The notes beneath the pieces are model-generated. The model was not told the origin of the DNA. It saw only the letters and a list, made by a program, of their open reading frames with translations, and made no database searches. The position numbers and the translations under genes were made by a program. Of a stretch of DNA of 64,000 nt, positions 18,781-31,296 are shown piece after piece (the first letter of the stretch is position 1; each line of letters begins with the position of its first letter). The stretch is from contig NC_079877.1 in NCBI RefSeq assembly GCF_029227915.1, positions 4,094,001-4,158,000 of the forward strand, given 5' to 3'. Source of the stretch: Hydractinia symbiolongicarpus (Eukaryota > Cnidaria > Hydrozoa > Anthoathecata > Hydractiniidae).

Positions 18781-21700
18781 TTCAATTTCAATGAATATGA
18801 AACAAAAGAGCTAAATTCCATCAGAAGGATGCGTTGCCAATCCTAGATCATTGGATTGTTCATTATACGACGTTCTGACAATGTCTTGTTGTTTTAGATA
18901 ACTCACATGTCGAAACTATTTTTGTTGCGTACTACATCACATCTAGAAGGTGTCCATTCACACAAGACACGGTCGATTTTGCGGATTTAAGTACCAATAC
19001 GCGCTGCATCGTGCGCCTTTTTTGTCAGAGATGAAGAGATAAAAAAAAAGAATTTTCTAATATGCTTCAAAATTTACGTCAACGTAACCCTGTTTTGACA
19101 ACTAGGGATACGTTTCCCTGTTTAACATGCTATTAACATTTCTTATTAAGAACAATGCTGGAGATGAGTAGTCGAAATGAAATACGTGCGTTTAACGTCA
19201 CTGCTTCAATTGGACGTTAAGTATTTTTATCCCATGACTTTTCATTAATGCCCCTGCGCTGTCATTTATATACCCTCGATAACGGCTTGGTTATAAACGG
19301 CACTAGCGGGCCTTATACAGTATTATTTACTGATAGCTATTTTAAATCAGTATATACGGGAAATCCACAGCACTGATTGGGTAAAAGCCTCAACGACGAG
19401 CTTCATACAGCCCGGTGCAACTTTTGACCTTGTAACATACATATTAATAACTATAAATGCATACAAATAACATTGGAAAAAATAGCCAAACACATCCACA
19501 CTGAAAAATGAAGTTGCAGTAAATCCTAAATCACGATTCACTCCGTCAGAATCAGAAAAACATGTTCCACGTTCGGTGTCGCAGATAAAAGAAAATGCTT
19601 TTAAAAACATTAACAGCACAATGAAAAACAAGCAAAACAACGTCGAATTTATGTGATAAACATGTATTTGAAAAATTGAAACAATAAAACTCAAATGGAA
19701 AGTTCTCTATTTTTTTTACAACCTTGTCATCTTACGAGAAATATTACTCTCGGTCAGCGTAGCGACCTCGCATGTTCGGTCTATGCTTTTGACCTCGCAT
19801 AAACTTTCTCGGTACAGATAGACAAGTTATTTTATGTTGTATTAATAACGCCCGCAAAAGTAGCCTTTTTGTATTTAGATTTATGCTTTCCGTATCCGCC
19901 CTGACATTTTTGACTATCAAAATTGTGGCTCCGAATGAGACAGAATTGCCAAGTTGACGAAGTAGCAAAAAACGGCATTATCCGGTTAATAACGCCTTGG
20001 ATAGAAATGCTCACGCCACGCTTGCACGGTTGCATTGCGATTCTGGGTATGGCGGCGAAGATTTCAGGCTTTACTAAATAACGCTTACTACTCCTTTCAT
20101 CAAATACGGACACTCAAGGCACCCTATGCAATAATTCAAATGTGTTTGGCTGCAGCGACATGACAAAAAGAAAATTGGCAGTCAAATCATTCATCTCCTA
20201 CTGGATCTTATTGGGAAGGAAAAGTTCATATATTAGAGGTATTTATTTGACAACATATTTTTACAACAATGAGTACACTAAAGTTCGCATATAATCTTCC
20301 GAAGGTCCTCGTATCTAAACGAAAGGAAGTACATATTAAGCTCGTGGCCCGAAATGACTTGCTTACAAAAGTGTTCGCGACTTTTACCTCATCGGTAATA
20401 ACACCATGGCCCACGACCGGGCAATGAATTATAGCAGCAACCTCTTTTCATGCATTCGAATTCTGTTATACCAGGATAGCCGCAGTCGTCACGTTCTGTT
20501 GCTTTGCGCAGACATTTTTCTAACGAAAATTCAACACAAACCAGCAGTAAAAACTTTAAGGATCGCGCATTATGTTATTTTGCGACGAATGTGGAGAGCG
20601 TACTTCTATGCTTACCTAGGCGGTGGTAGCACCACGGTCCACTTTGGTTTAGCAATTCACTATAACAACAGCCTTTCTTCTCGCATGCCCGCTTCGTTAT
20701 GCCTGGATAACCACAATCATGACGTCTTGTTGCTGCTATTTTCCGGCATTTTTCTAAAATTACGGATGGAAGAGTACACAATGCTTTCAAAATACCTAAT
20801 CAGTAAGAGCGGAACAACTTACCTTGCCTGTAATAACACCACGGTCCCTTTTCCTTGATTGCGTTGTAACAGCATCCTTTTTTGACGCAATCTGATTTGC
20901 TTATCCCAGGGTAACCACAATCTTCACGTTTGTTTGCTTCAATCATGGGACAGTTTGCTAGAGTATTTTGAGAAATAATTAGTGGCCCAAATTGTCAGTG
21001 TTAATGCCGAAAACATAGTCGAAAATTTACCTTTTTGATGATAACACCACGGGCCAGCCACCTTTAATTCGCCATAACAACATCCCTTTCTCAAGCAATC
21101 CAACGGACTAATTCCATGGTAGCCACAATCAACGCGCATTGACGCCTTTATGTTTCGACATTTTGCTATTACGAAACAAATTAGGTAGATTCACAACTAA
21201 AATGCAATGACAACCCCCTCAAGTGTAAGAAGCCGTATTACCTCCACATGTGTTGCAAAGCCTTGGGCAATGACTGGAAACGATTTTCTTTGAACAACTA
21301 GTTGATCTAACCACAGAGCACAAGATATTTCTGTTGCTGCAAACTCTTGTAGCTGAAAAATTAAGAACAAATGCAATTTTTTTATTATTGCGACGAAACA
21401 TTGACGGCAATTGCAATGAAGAAGCATTAAAATACCTGTGGCAGCGGCAAAAGCCAAAACAACAAAACAAATCACGTAAATCTGATATTTCCTCATGATT
21501 CCGGCTCTTATTTCGTCGGTGCGCGAATCGTATTAGTCCAATTCATGTCAAAGCCTTCTTTATACGCTCTTTTCTCTCTAATTACTGTAATTAATGAGTG
21601 CTTATAATCAAGATGGCCGTTTACAAATTACAACGTAAATTCGCCTCCGGGGAAGATATTGTGCATGTAGCATTCACCGTTTAAACTCTTGTGGGTTTCG

Positions 21701-21906
21701 CTTTGAAATATGTTGACACGGTCTATGAAGATCATTGTTGATTGTTGAATAAACGGAAGGTTTTTATCGGAGTGGTGTAGGACTAGGGTGCACACGAATC
21801 ACACACGAGTTATTCTTGTCTTCGGTGACCAAACCAACAATTCCCAATCATACATGCGTGTTATACTTTCAAGAGATCGTTCTTTCGCGGTGAAGGTGAT
21901 ATTCCC
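18781..21906 (-). repeat. Repeat unit 7 (3,126 bp, 4-bp deletion)
   Basis: A at 19029 (u249 variant), private G at 19959, and a private 4-bp deletion after about 20057 (ggcggcgccagaag becomes ggcggcgaag), downstream of the gene. The deletion lengthens a spurious reading frame there but touches no exon. Coding changes: T 20860 (synonymous, exon 4) and T 21036 (Arg101 to Gln). Confidence 0.95.
20389..21496 (-). CDS. Secreted ShKT-trefoil protein, copy 7 (Arg101Gln)
   Basis: Exons in transcript order: 21496-21436, 21352-21242, 21165-21031, 20957-20823, 20753-20616, 20519-20389. CGA to CAA at 21036 gives Arg101Gln at the end of trefoil 1, after its last cysteine; it is shared with copies 9 and 14. 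GCG to GCA at 20860 is synonymous. The 4-bp deletion of this unit lies more than 300 bp beyond the stop codon. Confidence 0.87.
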
Positions 21907-24900
21907 TTCAATTTCAATGAATATGAAACAAAAGAGCTAAATTCCATCAGAAGGATGCGTTGCCAATCCTAGATCATTGGATTGTTCATTATACGACGTT
22001 CTGACAATGTCTTGTTGTTTTAGATAACTCACATGTCGAAACTATTTTTGTTGCGTACTACATCACATCTAGAAGGTGTCCATTCACACAAGACACGGTC
22101 GATTTTGCGGATTTAAGTACCAATACGCGCTGCATCGTGCGCCTTTTTTGTCAGGGATGAAGAGATAAAAAAAAAGAATTTTCTAATATGCTTCAAAATT
22201 TACGTCAACGTAACCCTGTTTTGACAACTAGGGATACGTTTCCCTGTTTAACATGCTATTAACATTTCTTATTAAGAACAATGCTGGAGATGAGTAGTCG
22301 AAATGAAATACGTGCGTTTAACGTCACTGCTTCAATTGGACGTTAAGTATTTTTATCCCATGACTTTTCATTAATGCCCCTGCGCTGTCATTTATATACC
22401 CTCGATAACGGCTTGGTTATAAACGGCACTAGCGGGCCTTATACAGTATTATTTACTGATAGCTATTTTAAATCAGTATATACGGGAAATCCACAGCACT
22501 GATTGGGTAAAAGCCTCAACGACGAGCTTCATACAGCCCGGTGCAACTTTTGACCTTGTAACATACATATTAATAACTATAAATGCATACAAATAACATT
22601 GGAAAAAATAGCCAAACACATCCACACTGAAAAATGAAGTTGCAGTAAATCCTAAATCACGATTCACTCCGTCAGAATCAGAAAAACATGTTCCACGTTC
22701 GGTGTCGCAGATAAAAGAAAATGCTTTTAAAAACATTAACAGCACAATGAAAAACAAGCAAAACAACGTCGAATTTATGTGATAAACATGTATTTGAAAA
22801 ATTGAAACAATAAAACTCAAATGGAAAGTTCTCTATTTTTTTTACAACCTTGTCATCTTACGAGAAATATTACTCTCGGTCAGCGTAGCGACCTCGCATG
22901 TTCGGTCTATGCTTTTGACCTCGCATAAACTTTCTCGGTACAGATAGACAAGTTATTTTATGTTGTATTAATAACGCCCGCAAAAGTAGCCTTTTTGTAT
23001 TTAGATTTATGCTTTCCGTATCCGCCCTGACATTTTTGACTATCAAAATTGTGGCTCCGAATGAGACAGAATTGCCAAGTTGACAAAGTAGCAAAAAACG
23101 GCATTATCCGGTTAATAACGCCTTGGATAGAAATGCTCACGCCACGCTTGCACGGTTGCATTGCGATTCTGGGTATGGCGGCGCCAGAAGATTTCAGGCT
23201 TTACTAAATAACGCTTACTACTCCTTTCATCAAATACGGACACTCAAGGCACCCTATGCAATAATTCAAATGTGTTTGGCTGCAGCGACATGACAAAAAG
23301 AAAATTGGCAGTCAAATCATTCATCTCCTACTGGATCTTATTGGGAAGGAAAAGTTCATATATTAGAGGTATTTATTTGACAACATATTTTTACAACAAT
23401 GAGTACACTAAAGTTCGCATATAATCTTCCGAAGGTCCTCGTATCTAAACGAAAGGAAGTACATATTAAGCTCGTGGCCCGAAATGACTTGCTTACAAAA
23501 GTGTTCGCGACTTTTACCTCATCGGTAATAACACCATGGCCCACGACCGGGCAATGAATTATAGCAGCAACCTCTTTTCATGCATTCGAATTCTGTTATA
23601 CCAGGATAGCCGCAGTCGTCACGTTCTGTTGCTTTGCGCAGACATTTTTCTAACGAAAATTCAACACAAACCAGCAGTAAAAACTTTAAGGATCGCGCAT
23701 TATGTTATTTTGCGACGAATGTGGAGAGCGTACTTCTATGCTTACCTAGGCGGTGGTAGCACCACGGTCCACTTTGGTTTAGCAATTCACTATAACAACA
23801 GCCTTTCTTCTCGCATGCCCGCTTCGTTATGCCTGGATAACCACAATCATGACGTCTTGTTGCTGCTATTTTCCGGCATTTTTCTAAAATTACGGATGGA
23901 AGAGTACACAATGCTTTCAAAATACCTAATCAGTAAGAGCGGAACAACTTACCTTGCCTGTAATAACACCACGGTCCCTTTTCCTTGATCGCGTTGTAAC
24001 AGCATCCTTTTTTGACGCAATCTGATTTGCTTATCCCAGGGTAACCACAATCTTCACGTTTGTTTGCTTCAATCATGGGACAGTTTGCTAGAGTATTTTG
24101 AGAAATAATTAGTGGCCCAAATTGTCAGTGTTAATGCCGAAAACATAGTCGAAAATTTACCTTTTCGATGATAACACCACGGGCCAGCCACCTTTAATTC
24201 GCCATAACAACATCCCTTTCTCAAGCAATCCAACGGACTAATTCCATGGTAGCCACAATCAACGCGCATTGACGCCTTTATGTTTCGACATTTTGCTATT
24301 ACGAAACAAATTAGGTAGATTCACAACTAAAATGCAATGACAACCCCCTCAAGTGTAAGAAGCCGTATTACCTCCACATGTTTTGCAAAGCCTTGGGCAA
24401 TGACTGAAAACGATTTTCTTTGAACAACTAGTTGATCTAACCACAGAGCACAAGATATTTCTGTTGCTGCAAACTCTTGTAGCTGAAAAATTAAGAACAA
24501 ATGCAATTTTTTTATTATTGCGACGAAACATTGACGGCAATTGCAATGAAGAAGCATTAAAATACCTGTGGCAGCGGCAAAAGCCAAAACAACAAAACAA
24601 ATCACGTAAATCTGATATTTCCTCATGATTCCGGCTCTTATTTCGTCGGTGCGCGAATCGTATTAGTCCAATTCATGTCAAAGCCTTCTTTATACGCTCT
24701 TTTCTCTCTAATTACTGTAATTAATGAGTGCTTATAATCAAGATGGCCGTTTACAAATTACAACGTAAATTCGCCTCCGGGGAAGATATTGTGCATGTAG
24801 CATTCACCGTTTAAACTCTTGTGGGTTTCGCTTTGAAATATGTTGACACGGTCTATGAAGATCATTGTTGATTGTTGAATAAACGGAAGGTTTTTATCAG

Positions 24901-25036
24901 AGTGGTGTAGGACTAGGGTGCACACGAATCACACACGAGTTATTCTTGTCTTCGGTGACCAAACCAACAATTCCCAATCATTCATGCGTGTTATACTTTC
25001 AAGAGATCGTTCTTTCGCGGTGAAGGTGATATTCCC
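21907..25036 (-). repeat. Repeat unit 8 (type A, 3,130 bp)
   Basis: Carries T 24382 and A 24407 in exon 2, A 24899 and T 24982 in the 5' flank. The same four variants occur together only in unit 13, exactly 15,650 bp away. Confidence 0.95.
23519..24626 (-). CDS. Secreted ShKT-trefoil protein, copy 8 (Ser46Phe, Asn54Lys)
   Basis: Exons in transcript order: 24626-24566, 24482-24372, 24295-24161, 24087-23953, 23883-23746, 23649-23519. Both missense changes are in the ShKT-like domain: TCC to TTC at 24407 (Ser46Phe, between cysteines 3 and 4) and AAC to AAA at 24382 (Asn54Lys, between the last two cysteines). All six cysteines remain. Apparently identical to copy 13. Confidence 0.87.
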
Positions 25037-28000
25037 TTCAATTTCAATGAATATGAAACAAAAGAGCTAAATTCCATCAGAAGGATGCGTTGCCAATCCT
25101 AGATCATTGGATTGTTCATTATACGACGTTCTGACAATGTCTTGTTGTTTTAGATAACTCACATGTCGAAACTATTTTTGTTGCGTACTACATCACATCT
25201 AGAAGGTGTCCATTCACACAAGACACGGTCGATTTTGCGGATTTAAGTACCAATACGCGCTGCATCGTGCGCCTTTTTTGTCAGGGATGAAGAGATAAAA
25301 AAAAAGAATTTTCTAATATGCTTCAAAATTTACGTCAACGTAACCCTGTTTTGACAACTAGGGATACGTTTCCCTGTTTAACATGCTATTAACATTTCTT
25401 ATTAAGAACAATGCTGGAGATGAGTAGTCGAAATGAAATACGTGCGTTTAACGTCACTGCTTCAATTGGACGTTAAGTATTTTTATCCCATGACTTTTCA
25501 TTAATGCCCCTGCGCTGTCATTTATATACCCTCGATAACGGCTTGGTTATAAACGGCACTAGCGGGCCTTATACAGTATTATTTACTGATAGCTATTTTA
25601 AATCAGTATATACGGGAAATCCACAGCACTGATTGGGTAAAAGCCTCAACGACGAGCTTCATACAGCCCGGTGCAACTTTTGACCTTGTAACATACATAT
25701 TAATAACTATAAATGCATACAAATAACATTGGAAAAAATAGCCAAACACATCCACACTGAAAAATGAAGTTGCAGTAAATCCTAAATCACGATTCACTCC
25801 GTCAGAATCAGAAAAACATGTTCCACGTTCGGTGTCGCAGATAAAAGAAAATGCTTTTAAAAACATTAACAGCACAATGAAAAACAAGCAAAACAACGTC
25901 GAATTTATGTGATAAACATGTATTTGAAAAATTGAAACAATAAAACTCAAATGGAAAGTTCTCTATTTTTTTTACAACCTTGTCATCTTACGAGAAATAT
26001 TACTCTCGGTCAGCGTAGCGACCTCGCATGTTCGGTCTATGCTTTTGACCTCGCATAAACTTTCTCGGTACAGATAGACAAGTTATTTTATGTTGTATTA
26101 ATAACGCCCGCAAAAGTAGCCTTTTTGTATTTAGATTTATGCTTTCCGTATCCGCCCTGACATTTTTGACTATCAAAATTGTGGCTCCGAATGAGACAGA
26201 ATTGCCAAGTTGACAAAGTAGCAAAAAACGGCATTATCCGGTTAATAACGCCTTGGATAGAAATGCTCACGCCACGCTTGCACGGTTGCATTGCGATTCT
26301 GGGTATGGCGGCGCCAGAAGATTTCAGGCTTTACTAAATAACGCTTACTACTCCTTTCATCAAATACGGACACTCAAGGCACCCTATGCAATAATTCAAA
26401 TGTGTTTGGCTGCAGCGACATGACAAAAAGAAAATTGGCAGTCAAATCATTCATCTCCTACTGGATCTTATTGGGAAGGAAAAGTTCATATATTAGAGGT
26501 ATTTATTTGACAACATATTTTTACAACAATGAGTACACTAAAGTTCGCATATAATCTTCCGAAGGTCCTCGTATCTAAACGAAAGGAAGTACATATTAAG
26601 CTCGTGGCCCGAAATGACTTGCTTACAAAAGTGTTCGCGACTTTTAACTCATCGGTAATAACACCATGGCCCACGACCGGGCAATGAATTATAGCAGCAA
26701 CCTCTTTTCATGCATTCGAATTCTGTTATACCAGGATAGCCGCAGTCGTCACGTTCTGTTGCTTTGCGCAGACATTTTTCTAACGAAAATTCAACACAAA
26801 CCAGCAGTAAAAACTTTAAGGATCGCGCATTATGTTATTTTGCGACGAATGTGGAGAGCGTACTTCTATGCTTACCTAGGCGGTGGTAGCACCACGGTCC
26901 ACTTTGGTTTAGCAATTCACTATAACAACAGCCTTTCTTCTCGCATGCCCGCTTCGTTATGCCTGGATAACCACAATCATGACGTCTTGTTGCTGCTATT
27001 TTCCGGCATTTTTCTAAAATTACGGATGGAAGAGTACACAATGCTTTCAAAATACCTAATCAGTAAGAGCGGAACAACTTACCTTGCCTGTAATAACACC
27101 ACGGTCCCTTTTCCTTGATCGCGTTGTAACAGCATCCTTTTTTGACGCAATCTGATTTGCTTATCCCAGGGTAACCACAATCTTCACGTTTGTTTGCTTC
27201 AATCATGGGACAGTTTGCTAGAGTATTTTGAGAAATAATTAGTGGCCCAAATTGTCAGTGTTAATGCCGAAAACATAGTCGAAAATTTACCTTTTTGATG
27301 ATAACACCACGGGCCAGCCACCTTTAATTCGCCATAACAACATCCCTTTCTCAAGCAATCCAACGGACTAATTCCATGGTAGCCACAATCAACGCGCATT
27401 GACGCCTTTATGTTTCGACATTTTGCTATTACGAAACAAATTAGGTAGATTCACAACTAAAATGCAATGACAACCCCCTCAAGTGTAAGAAGCCGTATTA
27501 CCTCCACATGTGTTGCAAAGCCTTGGGCAATGACTGGAAACGATTTTCTTTGAACAACTAGTTGATCTAACCACAGAGCACAAGATATTTCTGTTGCTGC
27601 AAACTCTTGTAGCTGAAAAATTAAGAACAAATGCAATTTTTTTATTATTGCGACGAAACATTGACGGCAATTGCAATGAAGAAGCATTAAAATACCTGTG
27701 GCAGCGGCAAAAGCCAAAACAATAAAACAAATCACGTAAATCTGATATTTCCTCATGATTCCGGCTCTTATTTCGTCGGTGCGCGAATCGTATTAGTCCA
27801 ATTCATGTCAAAGCCTTCTTTATACGCTCTTTTCTCTCTAATTACTGTAATTAATGAGTGCTTATAATCAAGATGGCCGTTTACAAATTACAACGTAAAT
27901 TCGCCTCCGGGGAAGATATTGTGCATGTAGCATTCACCGTTTAAACTCTTGTGGGTTTCGCTTTGAAATATGTTGACACGGTCTATGAAGATCATTGTTG

Positions 28001-28166
28001 ATTGTTGAATAAACGGAAGGTTTTTATCGGAGTGGTGTAGGACTAGGGTGCACACGAATCACACACGAGTTATTCTTGTCTTCGGTGACCAAACCAACAA
28101 TTCCCAATCATACATGCGTGTTATACTTTCAAGAGATCGTTCTTTCGCGGTGAAGGTGATATTCCC
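25037..28166 (-). repeat. Repeat unit 9 (type B, 3,130 bp)
   Basis: Carries A 26647 just after the stop, T 27296 in exon 3 and T 27723 in exon 1. The full combination recurs only in unit 14. Confidence 0.95.
26649..27756 (-). CDS. Secreted ShKT-trefoil protein, copy 9 (Val12Ile, Arg101Gln)
   Basis: Exons in transcript order: 27756-27696, 27612-27502, 27425-27291, 27217-27083, 27013-26876, 26779-26649. Val12Ile (27723) is conservative and inside the signal-peptide hydrophobic core. Arg101Gln (27296) follows trefoil 1. A at 26647, two bases past the stop, changes the donor-like GGTAAAAG to GTTAAAAG. Apparently identical to copy 14. Confidence 0.87.
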
Positions 28167-31100
28167 TTCAATTTCAATGAATATGAAACAAAAGAGCTAA
28201 ATTCCATCAGAAGGATGCGTTGCCAATCCTAGATCATTGGATTGTTCATTATACGACGTTCTGACAATGTCTTGTTGTTTTAGATAACTCACATGTCGAA
28301 ACTATTTTTGTTGCGTACTACATCACATCTAGAAGGTGTCCATTCACACAAGACACGGTCGATTTTGCGGATTTAAATACCAATACGCGCTGCATCGTGC
28401 GCCTTTTTTGTCAGGGATGAAGAGATAAAAAAAAAGAATTTTCTAATATGCTTCAAAATTTACGTCAACGTAACCCTGTTTTGACAACTAGGGATACGTT
28501 TCCCTGTTTAACATGCTATTAACATTTCTTATTAAGAACAATGCTGGAGATGAGTAGTCGAAATGAAATACGTGCGTTTAACGTCACTGCTTCAATTGGA
28601 CGTTAAGTATTTTTATCCCATGACTTTTCATTAATGCCCCTGCGCTGTCATTTATATACCCTCGATAACGGCTTGGTTATAAACGGCACTAGCGGGCCTT
28701 ATACAGTATTATTTACTGATAGCTATTTTAAATCAGTATATACGGGAAATCCACAGCACTGATTGGGTAAAAGCCTCAACGACGAGCTTCATACAGCCCG
28801 GTGCAACTTTTGACCTTGTAACATACATATTAATAACTATAAATGCATACAAATAACATTGGAAAAAATAGCCAAACACATCCACACTGAAAAATGAAGT
28901 TGCAGTAAATCCTAAATCACGATTCACTCCGTCAGAATCAGAAAAACATGTTCCACGTTCGGTGTCGCAGATAAAAGAAAATGCTTTTAAAAACATTAAC
29001 AGCACAATGAAAAACAAGCAAAACAACGTCGAATTTATGTGATAAACATGTATTTGAAAAATTGAAACAATAAAACTCAAATGGAAAGTTCTCTATTTTT
29101 TTTACAACCTTGTCATCTTACGAGAAATATTACTCTCGGTCAGCGTAGCGACCTCGCATGTTCGGTCTATGCTTTTGACCTCGCATAAACTTTCTCGGTA
29201 CAGATAGACAAGTTATTTTATGTTGTATTAATAACGCCCGCAAAAGTAGCCTTTTTGTATTTAGATTTATGCTTTCCGTATCCGCCCTGACATTTTTGAC
29301 TATCAAAATTGTGGCTCCGAATGAGACAGAATTGCCAAGTTGACAAAGTAGCAAAAAACGGCATTATCTGGTTAATAACGCCTTGGATAGAAATGCTCAC
29401 GCCACGCTTGCACGGTTGCATTGCGATTCTGGGTATGGCGGCGCCAGAAGATTTCAGGCTTTACTAAATAACGCTTACTACTCCTTTCATCAAATAGGGA
29501 CACTCAAGGCACCCTATGCAATAATTCAAATGTGTTTGGCTGCAGCGACATGACAAAAAGAAAATTGGCAGTCAAATCATTCATCTCCTACTGGATCTTA
29601 TTGGGAAGGAAAAGTTCATATATTAGAGGTATTTATTTGACAACATATTTTTACAACAATGAGTACACTAAAGTTCGCATATAATCTTCCGAAGGTCCTC
29701 GTATCTAAACGAAAGGAAGTACATATTAAGCTCGTGGCCCGAAATGACTTGCTTACAAAAGTGTTCGCGTCTTTTACCTCATCGGTAATAACACCATGGC
29801 CCACGACCGGGCAATGAATTATAGCAGCAACCTCTTTTCATGCATTCGAATTCTGTTATACCAGGATAGCCGCAGTCGTCACGTTCTGTTGCTTTGCGCA
29901 GACATTTTTCTAACGAAAATTCAACACAAACCAGCAGTAAAAACTTTAAGGATCGCGCATTATGTTATTTTGCGACGAATGTGGAGAGCGTACTTCTATG
30001 CTTACCTAGGCGGTGGTAGCACCACGGTCCACTTTGGTTTAGCAATTCACTATAACAACAGCCTTTCTTCTCGCATGCCCGCTTCGTTATGCCTGGATAA
30101 CCACAATCATGACGTCTTGTTGCTGCTATTTTCCGGCATTTTTCTAAAATTACGGATGGAAGAGTACACAATGCTTTCAAAATACCTAATCAGTAAGAGC
30201 GGAACAACTTACCTTGCCTGTAATAACACCACGGTCCCTTTTCCTTGATCGCGTTGTAACAGCATCCTTTTTTGACGCAATCTGATTTGCTTATCCCAGG
30301 GTAACCACAATCTTCACGTTTGTTTGCTTCAATCATGGGACAGTTTGCTAGAGTATTTTGAGAAATAATTAGTGGCCCAAATTGTCAGTGTTAATGCCGA
30401 AAACATAGTCGAAAATTTACCTTTTCGATGATAACACCACGGGCCAGCCACCTTTAATTCGCCATAACAACATCCCTTTCTCAAGCAATCCAACGGACTA
30501 ATTCCATGGTAGCCACAATCAACGCGCATTGACGCCTTTTTGTTTCGACATTTTGCTATTACGAAACAAATTAGGTAGATTCACAACTAAAATGCAATGA
30601 CAACCCCCTCAAGTGTAAGAAGCCGTATTACCTCCACATGTGTTGCAAAGCCTTGGGCAATGACTGGAAACGATTTTCTTTGAACAACTAGTTGATCTAA
30701 CCACAGAGCACAAGATATTTCTGTTGCTGCAAACTCTTGTAGCTGAAAAATTAAGAACAAATGCAATTTTTTTATTATTGCGACGAAACATTGACGGCAA
30801 TTGCAATGAAGAAGCATTAAAATACCTGTGGCAGCGGCAAAAGCCAAAACAACAAAACAAATCACGTAAATCTGATATTTCCTCATGATTCCGGCTCTTA
30901 TTTCGTCGGTGCGCGAATCGTATTAGTCCAATTCATGTCAAAGCCTTCTTTATACGCTCTTTTCTCTCTAATTACTGTAATTAATGAGTGCTTATAATCA
31001 AGATGGCCGTTTACAAATTACAACGTAAATTCGCCTCCGGGGAAGATATTGTGCATGTAGCATTCACCGTTTAAACTCTTGTGGGTTTCGCTTTGAAATA

Positions 31101-31296
31101 TGTTGACACGGTCTATGAAGATCATTGTTGATTGTTGAATAAACGGAAGGTTTTTATCGGAGTGGTGTAGGACTAGGGTGCACACGAATCACACACGAGT
31201 TATTCTTGTCTTCGGTGACCAAACCAACAATTCCCAATCATACATGCGTGTTATACTTTCAAGAGATCGTTCTTTCGCGGTGAAGGTGATATTCCC
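28167..31296 (-). repeat. Repeat unit 10 (type C, 3,130 bp)
   Basis: Carries A 28377, T 29369, G 29497, T 29770 and T 30540 (exon 3). All five recur only in unit 15. Confidence 0.95.
29779..30886 (-). CDS. Secreted ShKT-trefoil protein, copy 10 (Ile63Lys)
   Basis: Exons in transcript order: 30886-30826, 30742-30632, 30555-30421, 30347-30213, 30143-30006, 29909-29779. ATA to AAA at 30540 gives Ile63Lys between the first two cysteines of trefoil 1, a stretch that varies among the four trefoils here. Apparently identical to copy 15. Confidence 0.87.
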